Assembly: GCA_964630235.1 (NCBI GenBank)
Contig: CAZVUO010000002.1
Span: forward strand, 558,001 to 622,000
Direction of reading: 5' to 3'
DNA from: JBFLYH01 sp964630235
GTDB lineage: Bacteria > Oederibacteriota > JAAXVQ01 > JAUVAV01
Length of the DNA: 64,000 bases
Part shown: one piece after another, positions 9,301 through 17,753 of the stretch
How the letters are laid out: each line of letters starts with the position of its first letter
Numbering within the stretch: position 1 is the first letter of the stretch
The notes under the pieces: model-generated
Database searches by the model: none
What the model was told of the DNA's origin: nothing
Seen by the model: only the letters and a program-made list of their open reading frames with translations
Position numbers and translations under genes: made by a program

Positions 9301-12300
9301 TACGGCATCCGTGCGGTTGGTAATGCCATGCGTCCACTTAAAGTGGAACTTCTCCTCGTAGACGGGGATCGCTTTCAGGTTGTTCGTTTGCAGCTTGTTG
9401 AGATAAATCGCCATCGAATCACGCTGCCAGGACGAAATCCCGGGCTGAAGATTGCCATCGTCATCAATTTTATAATAGGACCCCAGATCGAACATGCCGC
9501 CGGTCAACCCCAGTATCTGGCAAATATCCATATGTCGCTGCACCAGGGCGGCGTCTTTTTGATCATAGGGCCCATTGAGGCTAGGCGGATAAGAAACCCC
9601 GGGCAGGGGGTACGGCTGGCCAGCTTGATAATAAGGATAATAGGGAGCGGCAATTTGGCGGCGGGTCGGACTATCCGGTTCCGTTAAAACAGGATTCCGC
9701 CCAGCTTCATTCCAACCTTTCCAAACCCCTGTCCCTCCATCCGGCGTGCCAAACGCCAGCATGAAATGCCCGAAATATTCTATAGCAGCCGCCTGCATAA
9801 GCGGTTGGACAAACGGCGCGGGCGGCAGCTCCTGGGGGATCAATTGATAAACAGGAGCGCCAGGATAAATCTGTTCTTTATCAAAACCAGTTGTGACCGC
9901 CCCTCTTAACCTCACCCGGTCCAAGACCACATATTCGCCCGGGCCGCCGATGACCGCCAACACAATTCTAAAGTTCTGAGTGCCAGTCCATGGTATCGCC
10001 ACTTCAAAAATACCGCGCTTGTTGGAATCATTGCCAAAATAAGTCTCGCTGGAATTATCCGCCTTGATAACGCCGATCTTCCAGTGGCCGTTGGGGGACA
10101 CATCCGCGATCGCCACTTCGATATATTTTTGATCGTCGACGTTCGCGGTAATGGGATTTGATTGTACTTTCCCCCACCCTTCCGAATCACTAGTTCTCGT
10201 CACCGCGGCATAGGAAGGATAAGGAGAATATGCATAAGCAATATGTACATTCAGGCTCGGTTCTTGCGTATCATCCCTCCACCCCGAGGGCTGCACGGTA
10301 GGAGAACCGTCCTGGAAATGATCATCCAAACTGAAGTGCCAATTTTCCGTGCTGATGAAATCGGCGACCACATAGCTTCCCGCGGACCCGGTGATCTTCA
10401 GTTCAAACGTAACACTATCCCCATTGGTGCCGGCCAACAGGTCCGTGTACTTGACGCTGTACAATCCCTTGGTAGTCTTGTTCAAGATCAGATTCGCGCT
10501 AGCGCTCGTGGACTGGTTCTTCATGATCAGTGTCCAGTTGGAGGCCGTGAGGGCATCAATCTTGATATGGACATAAGGATAGGCGGTGTTGTATTTCAGC
10601 AGGCGGCTTTCCACGGACCCCTGGGTTTGACCTGAGGCAACCTTTATTTTCGCTTTTGAATCAGGTTCCACCGTCATCTCGGCCTTGACCGCGGCCAGGT
10701 CAGCCGACTCCCATCCCCCGGGAACCTCCCCAACCGCTCCGCGGTCAAACTCATCGGTCCAGGGCATGGGAATAGCCGGCGGTTTGATGACCGTAATAAA
10801 GCCATCTCTCGCCCCGCCGCCATAGGTGGTTTGTACGCCTCCGCCGGAGGTCACTGGAAAGTCGCTCGCGCTGGAGGCCGTGCAACCGGTTATCCAAAGC
10901 CGGTTGGTGACGCGGCTGACATCCGCTTGAATATCCTGATGCTGAAAACCCTCGTCCCCGCTGCCACCATACCGGCTGGACCAAAGGACCTCGCCCGACT
11001 TATTCATGTAGAGCACGAACAGATCATAACCGCCAAAGGCTGTTGTCCCAGCCGGGAAATTCGGTGAATTCGTATACCCCACCACCCACAAATGGCCGGT
11101 ATTATCTAGGGTTATTTCCTCTAGAATTTCCTCCCCTGTGCCGCCGATAAACGTGCTGTAGATAATATCCTTGTAATCCGACCTGAGTTTGATCAGGACC
11201 CCATCGCGTCCGCCGCTGTAATTCGGCTGGAAGGCATTTTTCGTGTACCAGAGATTTTCATTCGTTGCACCAACCAAGTAGACGCTGCCGCGTTCGAAAC
11301 CATACGGACTGGCATCCGTGTCGACCTCCAGCCCGCGAAAATCCGTCCCCGCGGGACTTTGTTCAGGCCCGATGTAGGTGCTATAGGTGAATTGCGTGCC
11401 ATCCTCGTTGATTTTCGTAAAATAGCCATCGCTGCCCAGATTCGCACCCAAGGTCTGGTTGACATCGTCAATGATCACGCCATCCGCGCGTACGATGGGA
11501 AATCCCGAGGATGACTGAGTATGACCGGCGGCATAAACAAGTTTGTTGACCACCTTTAGCCGGTCAACCGGCTCGTTCAAATTACCGCCCACGCAGGTGC
11601 TGTATGCCACGTCATAATGCGTGTTGGAAAGACGATGGTATTTTGTGACAAAACCATCAGTATAGCTGCCGTCCGTGTTGGCATTTTGCCTGGCTCCGGC
11701 GGTAACGGGAAAATCGTAGTGGGTGAATCCACCGACATACACATCACCATCTTCATCCAGGTCGATCGTCAATCCGTATTCCCAATGACTGCCGCCCAGA
11801 TAGGTACAATAAAGCAACGCACCTGTGGGGCTGATTTTCGCAAAAATGACGTCCCGATCTCCATCCAAGGACTGGTCCGCTGACTCGGAATTGACGAAGG
11901 AACCGAAACCCTCGCCTGAGGTATCCGACCAAGTCGAGCCGGTCACATAGGCATTCCCTTCGTCATCCGCGACAATACCGTATAAATTGTCATTATCGGT
12001 TCCACCCAAATAGGTGCAGTAAACGATCGAGCTGCCGTCCGGAGTCAATTTGACGACAAACCCCTCTTCGCCGCCGCTATAGGTCGAATCAAAAGCATTG
12101 GTTATCTTGGACTGAATACCGCTGCCGCCCTGGGTATGGCCTGCAATATAGATGTAGCCGTTCTTGTCAACATAGACACCGTTGATCCGGTCATCTGCGC
12201 TGTCGCCAAAATAAGAACTAAATATGATTTCCGGCGGCAAGGCTGCCGCCGAAAGGCTGGCAAGAGGAGTGATGAACCCAGCTAATAGGGCTAGAACCAG

Positions 12301-12330
12301 GTTGAAGTTGCGGTTGTTAAAAAGGAACAT
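6352..12330 (-). CDS. Giant secreted protein: SBBP beta-propeller, GH99-like barrel, repeat modules, sorting domain
   Basis: The ATG at 12330 is preceded by GGAGGT with 8-nt spacing; residues 1-30 are a signal peptide. Residues ~35-510 hold SBBP-type repeats (DGFVVKL..., YLGG, AYVTGST) that should form a beta-propeller. Two copies of the shared W..F/GW.D/WGKV module follow (~515-830). Next is a barrel (~845-1290) with PYYPYY near its start and FNDWWEGANIEPS near residue 1235, close to the F-N-E-W-x-E-G-x-x-I-E-P signature of GH99/GH71-like glycosidases. A Thr/Pro linker, three more modules (~1375-1850), a second linker and an FlgD/T9SS-like C-terminal domain (1905-1992) complete the protein. 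The last domain is ~85% identical to that of the 1366-5850 product. The likely role is cell-surface polysaccharide binding or cleavage; GH99 specificity (alpha-mannan) is only an analogy. Confidence 0.88.
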   Translation of the reverse strand: MFLFNNRNFNLVLALLAGFITPLASLSAAALPPEIIFSSYFGDSADDRINGVYVDKNGYIYIAGHTQGGSGIQSKITNAFDSTYSGGEEGFVVKLTPDGSSIVYCTYLGGTDNDNLYGIVADDEGNAYVTGSTWSDTSGEGFGSFVNSESADQSLDGDRDVIFAKISPTGALLYCTYLGGSHWEYGLTIDLDEDGDVYVGGFTHYDFPVTAGARQNANTDGSYTDGFVTKYHRLSNTHYDVAYSTCVGGNLNEPVDRLKVVNKLVYAAGHTQSSSGFPIVRADGVIIDDVNQTLGANLGSDGYFTKINEDGTQFTYSTYIGPEQSPAGTDFRGLEVDTDASPYGFERGSVYLVGATNENLWYTKNAFQPNYSGGRDGVLIKLRSDYKDIIYSTFIGGTGEEILEEITLDNTGHLWVVGYTNSPNFPAGTTAFGGYDLFVLYMNKSGEVLWSSRYGGSGDEGFQHQDIQADVSRVTNRLWITGCTASSASDFPVTSGGGVQTTYGGGARDGFITVIKPPAIPMPWTDEFDRGAVGEVPGGWESADLAAVKAEMTVEPDSKAKIKVASGQTQGSVESRLLKYNTAYPYVHIKIDALTASNWTLIMKNQSTSASANLILNKTTKGLYSVKYTDLLAGTNGDSVTFELKITGSAGSYVVADFISTENWHFSLDDHFQDGSPTVQPSGWRDDTQEPSLNVHIAYAYSPYPSYAAVTRTSDSEGWGKVQSNPITANVDDQKYIEVAIADVSPNGHWKIGVIKADNSSETYFGNDSNKRGIFEVAIPWTGTQNFRIVLAVIGGPGEYVVLDRVRLRGAVTTGFDKEQIYPGAPVYQLIPQELPPAPFVQPLMQAAAIEYFGHFMLAFGTPDGGTGVWKGWNEAGRNPVLTEPDSPTRRQIAAPYYPYYQAGQPYPLPGVSYPPSLNGPYDQKDAALVQRHMDICQILGLTGGMFDLGSYYKIDDDGNLQPGISSWQRDSMAIYLNKLQTNNLKAIPVYEEKFHFKWTHGITNRTDAVRQAYRDMLLWLQMYQGAGVVQYTIDSRPVMYLFGYENEVHPVKGRMRLTADELFYWKNTYIWNVQTVDPSSGLSNWTGLSPILLSNTARTEFPGEMEGTHKYIEVLEGYFEWPQPFAGTGSNTGVTPQIIKHNIAEEIRYWNQQSLLERYDMELGKTAFVGAGAWPGFDDQYILNWDGTKHRIIPRVREDGDPAPYLYTYNYHLDRVMKNKFPVRQVVTFNDWWEGANIEPSIDFYAKYVPQGVQGAAVGDNETIDRMFIPVNTAREKIAEMKNQAANQANLVVPFWGYTVRKEFPPEDPAQQAADEASAAIVQGDYLQAESSMEYHMWSIASRTPTPTSTPTPTITPTSTPTPTITPTATETLVPQYLWSEAFNYSDDTPPASPGQQAPGWYDESNDGSFNAEIAYASQDGLATVSTVSGAGWGKVQSFSQDVNLSQTPILEVVISRVFQGTAKVVVFSTTGGWSAFSCGEDITRPGVYTFHLPTETGWTTTKYLGVELIVYGSNVQVDFDSVAIRSGSLHTVSQDIAWEDELLYADDIPPASPGDAVQGWLSPANSGLFKYESTAGLARLETVSGYPYGTISTGENITVDLDVHRTLEVTIGQVVTGTVKVEVFRNNSFYTVGQYIAAAGTYTFDIPTLVGWTGITTLGVQLIVEGADHVAIFDSVRLYNGGTPTPTATPTATPTATPLPSNAYFEEFVGTAGAQPANWLDETENAAFNAEIAYSSTASLAAVTRTADSNWGKVLSPVITCDVSTHGYVEVQIISVTTFTSWKLGIQEEGGAWQYYDLSGSQTGTGSFKYNYASVTGWSGVHTFRVQLVVEGDPGKAVTVDWLRVGEEDTVLGNVVQFMPPATFTPTKTPEATATTAYTATATPTITPTSTPTPWLGSKEVMAYPNPSRGSVNFAYTLAGPGKVKIDIYRLTGERVASITEYKDGGQGQTLSTTWEAMGVAPGIYLCRIVVTDSGGNEVMKVMKKVALIR

Positions 12331-12537
12331 TAATCCATACCTCCGATAAGTTTATGGATAAAGAATTATCCTTATTTTCGAATTAACTCGCAAAGCCTTG
12401 AAATTGAGACATTATCCTGGGTTATCAATATGCTGTCAATTCATTAGTAATCGTTTCTAATAAACATAAACACGCAAGTATTCATGCGAAACCAAATTCT
12501 CTGCCTAAATGTTTCGGTCTATTTATCTTGAGGCTGG

Positions 12538-12885
12538 CTATTTCAACAGGCGGCGGAGGTAGGGATACACGGATGCGACCAGGCCGGCGCCGGCCGCGAG
12601 GATGTAGAGCATGGACCAGGTCTTGTACTGGTACATGCGCACCAGCAAATCCCGCGATTCGTTTTGGAGATACCGCGGGGAGAGAAAATGATACACATAA
12701 TAATGGTTAAAGGCGCACAGCACCAGCGCCGCGGCGCCCACGGCCGCGCCGATCCAGTACGGCGGCTGTTTGAGGGCAAGGGCGATCCTGCGCGCGGCGA
12801 GGCTGTGGTAAACAAGGGCCGCGGCGAAGAGCAGGAAACTCACCTCATACAGGAAGAAACTGGCCCGGTAGAGGACGTCGAGCAT
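12538..12885 (-). CDS. Small integral membrane protein, unknown function
   Basis: A 115-residue protein with three clear hydrophobic spans (about residues 5-27, 42-62 and 92-110) and short basic tails. The ATG at 12885 follows the stop of the upstream gene by one base, with GGAGG 10 nt before it, so it is the last gene of a tightly packed operon with 12887-13243 and 13247-14608. I do not recognise a family. The co-transcribed pair of small membrane proteins may form a complex with the product of 13247-14608; this is inference from spacing only. Confidence 0.75.
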   Translation of the reverse strand: MLDVLYRASFFLYEVSFLLFAAALVYHSLAARRIALALKQPPYWIGAAVGAAALVLCAFNHYYVYHFLSPRYLQNESRDLLVRMYQYKTWSMLYILAAGAGLVASVYPYLRRLLK

Positions 12886-12886
12886 G

Positions 12887-13243
12887 TCAGTCGTTCCTCC
12901 GGGACAGGTAGGCCAGCACCCGCCAGAAGCGGTAACAGCCCCACAGGCACAGGCCGGCCGACCACACCAGGAGCGCGTAGCCGATCCACTGCTCCACCGG
13001 TCCCATGTTCTGGTGCCGGAGCGAGGCCACGGCCTGCATCAGCAGGTACGCGAACACGCCGGCCGGCGCGATAAAATAAAATTGCCAGTGGGTGACCAGC
13101 TGAAAGGCCTGCTCGAAGCGGCGCGTGACAAACCCCATGAGCGCGAACCCGGCCCACAGGGCCAGACCGGCGAGAATGGCGATGATACTGGTGGCGGTCA
13201 CGAACCAGAAATGCTCCAGCGGCAACAGGACGGGTCCAGGCAC
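12887..13243 (-). CDS. Small integral membrane protein, unknown function
   Basis: A 118-residue protein beginning at GTG 13243, 3 bp after the stop of the upstream gene. It has three to four hydrophobic spans (about 12-36, 52-72 and 84-104) separated by short loops, one containing THWQFYF. A GGAG lies about 12 nt upstream of the GTG, a loose fit, so the start is uncertain; translational coupling to the upstream gene is likely. No family recognised. It sits in the middle of the three-gene operon. Confidence 0.72.
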   Translation of the reverse strand: MPGPVLLPLEHFWFVTATSIIAILAGLALWAGFALMGFVTRRFEQAFQLVTHWQFYFIAPAGVFAYLLMQAVASLRHQNMGPVEQWIGYALLVWSAGLCLWGCYRFWRVLAYLSRRND

Positions 13244-13246
13244 GGG

Positions 13247-14608
13247 TTATTTGCGCTCCAGGTTGGCTTCGATTTCCTGCGCCATGGCTTCAGCGGCATC
13301 GGTACCCAGGACCAGGCGCGCGGATTGGAAGAGCAGGTCGCTGATGTTCTTGAGCTGGGCGGTGTTCAGCCCGCGCCCCGAGATCTCCACTTTCTTTTTC
13401 TCCCGCTCCAGCAGGGCCCGGCCCAGGAACCCCATGTGCTTGTCCGCGATGAATTCCACGGCTGCCAGCCCCTGCAGGGGCTGGGGTTCCGGCGCGGGGG
13501 CCTCCGGCTCCTCGGCGGCCTGGCCCTGCGGCCCGGGCAGGTCCTCAAGCCAGGCCAGGTTTTCGGTGTACGCCGGGCTGGGCGGCGGGGCTTGTTCCCC
13601 GCCTTCGTGGATCTCCAAAATCAGGTCATCGGCTTTAAAGCTCAGTGTTTCCTCTTCCGGCGGCGCCGGCGCGGCGGCTTCCGGCGCCGGGGTTTTGGCG
13701 GCGGGCTGATTCCTGGTTTTGGGCGCGGGCTCCGGCGCGGCCTGGCCGGGGCCCAGCACGGTTTGCGCGTCCACCGGCGGCGGCAGAACGCCTTCAACAA
13801 TGTCCATTAAAAGTTCGGGCTGGTTGAGCCAGGAGATCACCTCGGTCTGGCTGGTGACCAGCTGGCGCTCCTCGGCCGTGTACCCGCCCAGGAAAGACCC
13901 CCCGTGAAACAGGGCCAGGGCCACTTCCAGATCCGAGCCTTTGCGCGTGACGCTCTGCCGGTTGAGCGCCTCCTGCAAATCCTGCGGCCGGATGGCGCCG
14001 CTCTTGACCAGGGCGTCTCCGAGCCGCAGGGCGCCCTCGCCGGACAGCTGCAGCCGGATGGCCTCGCGCAGCTGGTCCGCGGTGATCTTGTTGAGCCTCA
14101 AGAGCAGGTTGCCGAGGCGGGTATTGCTCCGGATGCGGTAGAAGCGGAGGGTGCCGGTGAATCGCTTGCGGGCAAAGGTGGCGAACAGCTTGGGCATGTC
14201 CAAAAAGGTGGTTTCAAGTTCGCGGTGGGCAGGAGTCCGGGCGGTGAGGGCGCCCAGCGCTTCCAGCACCTCCGGATTGAGCTCGCCGACGTTGAGCACG
14301 GTCTCGCGCTCGCTGGTGCCGGTGGTCATGAAATGGCGGATCACGTCCTGGGGGGATAATTGCAGGTCTTCCGTGCCCTCGTAGAACCCGTTGCGGATCT
14401 GCCCGCGGTGGAACAGCAGGAGGCCGTGCTCATGCAGCGCCAGGATTTCCACGTACCCGCTGAATGCGGGAACCAGGAGCTCGGCCAGCAGGTCCGCGAA
14501 ACGCGCGCTGCGGTAGGCGAGTTTTTCGTATTTAAGCTTGCCGCTGGGGGTATACAGCTGTGGCCACACGTCTGCAACTCCCTTCGGGATTGAATGGAAT
14601 GATACCAC
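13247..14608 (-). CDS. DUF4388/PATAN-like protein with MshEN-like domain
   Basis: A 453-residue soluble protein. Residues ~30-75 (LAELLVPAFSGYVEIL, FHRGQIRNGFYEG) match the DUF4388/PATAN pattern seen in bacterial signalling and gliding proteins, and a second such segment lies around 135-175. Residues ~185-240 (LGNLLLRLNKITADQL, LGDALVKSGAI) resemble the two-helix MshEN/GSPII_E_N domain of type II secretion and type IV pilus ATPases, which can bind c-di-GMP. An acidic, Ala/Pro-rich linker (~285-375) leads to a C-terminal helical segment (~375-453). The assigned start is GTG 14608 with no strong Shine-Dalgarno, so the exact N-terminus is uncertain. It heads an operon with two small membrane proteins, suggesting a membrane-linked regulatory or motility role. 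Confidence 0.72.
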   Translation of the reverse strand: MVSFHSIPKGVADVWPQLYTPSGKLKYEKLAYRSARFADLLAELLVPAFSGYVEILALHEHGLLLFHRGQIRNGFYEGTEDLQLSPQDVIRHFMTTGTSERETVLNVGELNPEVLEALGALTARTPAHRELETTFLDMPKLFATFARKRFTGTLRFYRIRSNTRLGNLLLRLNKITADQLREAIRLQLSGEGALRLGDALVKSGAIRPQDLQEALNRQSVTRKGSDLEVALALFHGGSFLGGYTAEERQLVTSQTEVISWLNQPELLMDIVEGVLPPPVDAQTVLGPGQAAPEPAPKTRNQPAAKTPAPEAAAPAPPEEETLSFKADDLILEIHEGGEQAPPPSPAYTENLAWLEDLPGPQGQAAEEPEAPAPEPQPLQGLAAVEFIADKHMGFLGRALLEREKKKVEISGRGLNTAQLKNISDLLFQSARLVLGTDAAEAMAQEIEANLERK

Positions 14609-14675
14609 CGGCCGGGAGCGGCAGTCAACCGGTGAAATACCCCCGCCGACACGTCGGAAGTATCATCTATTTATC

Positions 14676-14755
14676 GTCATACCGGTGAAAACCGGTATCC
14701 AGGCTTGAGGTTTTTGGCTTTTTCTGGACCCCGGCTACAAGCATGCCGGGGTGAC
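14676..14755. repeat. REP-like pair of inverted hairpin units
   Basis: Two palindromic units in opposite orientation: 14676-14702 (GTCAT-ACCGGT...ACCGGT-ATCCAG) and 14724-14755 (CTGGA-CCCCGGC...GCCGGGG-TGAC). Each has a CCGG-rich stem bounded by CTGGA and TGAC. The same bounded units occur at 31790-31860, so this is a dispersed family. It lies between the DUF4388-like gene and the helicase gene. Confidence 0.75.
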
Positions 14756-14792
14756 GAACTAAATTCAAATATTTGATTAAAACCCGATTTCC

Positions 14793-17753
14793 TTACGGCG
14801 CCGCGGGCACCAGGTGCGGAAAACGGGCAGACCAGGTCACCGGTATTTTCAAGATCACGCCGTGGCGCTCGAAGAGGAGATACTGGAACTTGAGGCCGAA
14901 CCATAACAAGTCCCGGGTCAGCTCCACGTCGGCCCGGCAGTACTGTTCCAGCAGGTCCCAGCGGCCCTCCTGGTACCAGGCAATGGCCTGCAGGCCGTCC
15001 GCGGACTTTCCCCGGCCGAGCGTGGCCTGGCCCAAATGTTCCAGGGACAGCCGGTGCCCCAGGGTCTGGCGCACTTCCTGGGCGATATCCAGGGTTTTGA
15101 TGCGCTCCAGAAAGCCGCCGTACGGCTTGAGCACCGTGAGATCGAACTGGACGATGTTGAACCCGACCACCAGGTCCGCGGACAGCAGGTGCTGGATGAG
15201 CGCGGCGGCCTGCTCCTCGCGGTAGGTGAGATAGCGGCCCGCGCTGTGGTCATACACCACGGCCAGGGACAGGCCCATGCGGTCCGCGCGGTCCCATCCG
15301 CCCACCTCGGCCGCGCTGCGCTGGGTTTCCACGTCGAACACCACCCAGTGGAAGCGGTCCGGCGCGGGAGCGGGAGCCGGAGCCGCGCGCGGTCCGGGAT
15401 CCGGGCTGAAACGCCGGCGCGCGGACTCCGGAACAGGCGCGGCCGGGCGGGCGGGACCGGACAGCAAACCGTTCCGGGACGTTATCCAGTCCTCAACAGG
15501 TTCGCGGCTGGCCGCGGTCAGGAGCATCTGGCAGGCCTGCTTGTCCAGGGGCTGGTTCCGGCTGCCGCATTTGGGCGAATGGATGCAGGACGGGCAGCCT
15601 TCCTCGCAGTCGCAGCGGCCGACCATTTCCCTGGCCGTGGCCAGCCAGTCGGCCAGCACCTCGCGCCCCTTGGCCGCCAAGCCCACGCCGCCGGGCACGC
15701 CGTCGTAAATGAACAGGCAGGGCTGGGTGACCTGCGGGTGCGCGAGGGTGGACAGCCCGCCCAGGTCCCAGCGGTCGCAGAGCACGTGCACGGGCAGGGA
15801 CGCGATCAGCAGATGCTCGGCCGCGTGCAGGCCGCCCATGAAATCCAGATGGTATTCCAAGCAGGTCTTCCGCCATTTTTCCGGCACGGTCAGGAGCAGG
15901 GCCTGGGTTTCGAACACGCGCGGCGGCAGGTCCAGCTTGTGTTCGGAGAGCAGGGACTGGTCGCGCACGCGGCGGCGCTCGTAGGCAACGATCTTTTCCG
16001 TGACCCTGACCCGCGCCATGCCGGCCTGGAAGCGGCTGGACGAGGCCTCCACGCGCTCCTCCGGCGCCAGCCCCAGGATGTCCACATCCTCGCTGCTGGT
16101 GTATTGGGTGTACCAGTCCGCGTCCGACTCCTTGACCAGCACGGTCCGGCGCTCCAGGTCCAGGCCCGCGACCTCGTACTGCTGTCCGGCGTGGAGATAG
16201 ATCGCGCCGGGATGGCATTCCTTGAACACGCGCGGCCCGTCAATGCTGCCGAGCAGGCCGCCGGTGCGCTCGAGCTTGATGGCGTAGGTCTCGCCCACGG
16301 ACCGGATGTCGAGCAGGCGGTGAGGGTGTTTGCGGCTGGAGAACCAGCGGTTCCCCTCGCCGGCTTCCTGCAGGTCGCCGGCCGCGGCCAGGCCCGGCGC
16401 CTCGGCCAGGGCCGCGGGGCCGAGCCAGCCCGCGTCGTCCGGCGTCAGGGGCTGTTCCTGGGCCGCGCACGGCAGGTGCTGCCTGAGGACAAATACATTG
16501 TTGGGATCGAGCACGCAGTTCTCGAAGCGCCCGGCCAGGAACGCCTCGGGATGGCGCAGAAAATAGTGGTCCAGGGCATCCGGCAGGGCGATCAGGACCA
16601 TGAGCGCGTCGCGGTTCTGCCGGCCCGCGCGCCCCACCCGCTGCCAGGTGCTGATCATGGTTCCCGGATAGCCCACGAGCACGGCCGCGTCCAGGCCGCC
16701 CACGTCAATGCCCGACTCCAGGGCGCTGGTGGAGATGACCGCGGCCAGCTCGTCGCGGAACAGGCGCTGTTCGATCCTGCGGCGCTCCTCGGGCAGATAA
16801 CCGGCGCGATAAGCCGCGATGCGCTCGCCGTGGCGCGGCGAGGCCTCGCGCACCCAGATGTGGATGAGCTCCGCGATCTTGCGCGACTTGGTGAAGAGAA
16901 TGGTCTTGACGTCGTGCTCCAGGCACTCCTGGAGAATGGCCGCGGCCTCGGCGTAGGGACTTCCTTTGGGCTCCAGCAGGATCACATGGCGCCCCTGTTT
17001 GGGCGCGCCGCTCTGCTCGATCACGTGAAAGGGCAGGCCGGCGAGGTTTTCCAGAAACTCCCTGGCATTGGCCATGGTGGCGGAACTGGCCACCACGGTC
17101 GGTCCCGGTTCCCCGCACAGGCGCCGCAGGCGGCGCAGGATCTGGGAAACATGGGAGCCGAAGATGCCCCGGTAGGTGTGGGCCTCGTCAATGACCACGA
17201 AGCGAAGGTTCTGGAAGAAGCGGCGCCAGGCCTCTGGGTAGGCCAGCAGGCCGTAGTGCAGCATGTCCGGGTTGGTGAAGAGCACGCGGGGCGGCCGGCG
17301 CTTGATCCGGCCCCGGACAGCCGGCGGCGTGTCGCCGTCATAGACCGCGGCGGACAGCGCGGGGTCGCCCACCTGCTCGAAGAACGCCTGCAGGGTCTTG
17401 AGCTGGTCCTGGGCCAGGGCTTTCAGGGGAAAAAGATACAGGGCGTGCGCTTGGGGGTCTGCCAGCAGGCGCTCGCAGACCGCCAGATTGTAGATCAGGG
17501 TCTTGCCCGAGGCCGTGGGCGTGGTGATGCCCGTGTGCGTTCCCTGGCGCAGCTGGCGCAAAGCCTGGGCCTGGTGAGAATAGATCCGCTGGATGCCGGC
17601 GGCGGCCACGGCCCGGCGGAGCGGCTCCGGGCAGGCGTCACCCAGATCCCCGAACGCCGGCGGCTCTGGCGGCAGGTACTGATAGTGGGCCACCGCGTCC
17701 GCAAAGGCGCTGGCACGGATCAGGCGGTCCACCAGGGTTTTCAAGTCCTGCAT
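14793..17753 (-). CDS. MrfA-like DEAH helicase fused to MrfB-like exonuclease
   Basis: The 986-residue protein starts with an SF2 helicase: Walker A TASGKT (80-85), DEAH (189-192), SAT (224-226) and QRVGRAGR (371-378). A DUF1998-type region follows, with a Cys cluster CDCEEGCPSCIHSPKC (C714, C716, C720, C723, C729) as in the MrfA/YprA family, where four cysteines bind zinc. After a Pro/Ala linker (~765-800), residues 800-950 form a DnaQ/RNase H-like exonuclease: FDVET (D807, E809), GFNIVQFD (D871) and YCRADV (Y938, D942), a complete DEDDy set. In Bacillus subtilis MrfA and MrfB are separate adjacent genes acting in mitomycin C lesion repair. Here they are one chain, so helicase and nuclease are physically tethered. 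The start overlaps the upstream GDPD gene by 13 bp, implying co-transcription with 17741-19307. Confidence 0.92.
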   Translation of the reverse strand: MQDLKTLVDRLIRASAFADAVAHYQYLPPEPPAFGDLGDACPEPLRRAVAAAGIQRIYSHQAQALRQLRQGTHTGITTPTASGKTLIYNLAVCERLLADPQAHALYLFPLKALAQDQLKTLQAFFEQVGDPALSAAVYDGDTPPAVRGRIKRRPPRVLFTNPDMLHYGLLAYPEAWRRFFQNLRFVVIDEAHTYRGIFGSHVSQILRRLRRLCGEPGPTVVASSATMANAREFLENLAGLPFHVIEQSGAPKQGRHVILLEPKGSPYAEAAAILQECLEHDVKTILFTKSRKIAELIHIWVREASPRHGERIAAYRAGYLPEERRRIEQRLFRDELAAVISTSALESGIDVGGLDAAVLVGYPGTMISTWQRVGRAGRQNRDALMVLIALPDALDHYFLRHPEAFLAGRFENCVLDPNNVFVLRQHLPCAAQEQPLTPDDAGWLGPAALAEAPGLAAAGDLQEAGEGNRWFSSRKHPHRLLDIRSVGETYAIKLERTGGLLGSIDGPRVFKECHPGAIYLHAGQQYEVAGLDLERRTVLVKESDADWYTQYTSSEDVDILGLAPEERVEASSSRFQAGMARVRVTEKIVAYERRRVRDQSLLSEHKLDLPPRVFETQALLLTVPEKWRKTCLEYHLDFMGGLHAAEHLLIASLPVHVLCDRWDLGGLSTLAHPQVTQPCLFIYDGVPGGVGLAAKGREVLADWLATAREMVGRCDCEEGCPSCIHSPKCGSRNQPLDKQACQMLLTAASREPVEDWITSRNGLLSGPARPAAPVPESARRRFSPDPGPRAAPAPAPAPDRFHWVVFDVETQRSAAEVGGWDRADRMGLSLAVVYDHSAGRYLTYREEQAAALIQHLLSADLVVGFNIVQFDLTVLKPYGGFLERIKTLDIAQEVRQTLGHRLSLEHLGQATLGRGKSADGLQAIAWYQEGRWDLLEQYCRADVELTRDLLWFGLKFQYLLFERHGVILKIPVTWSARFPHLVPAAP

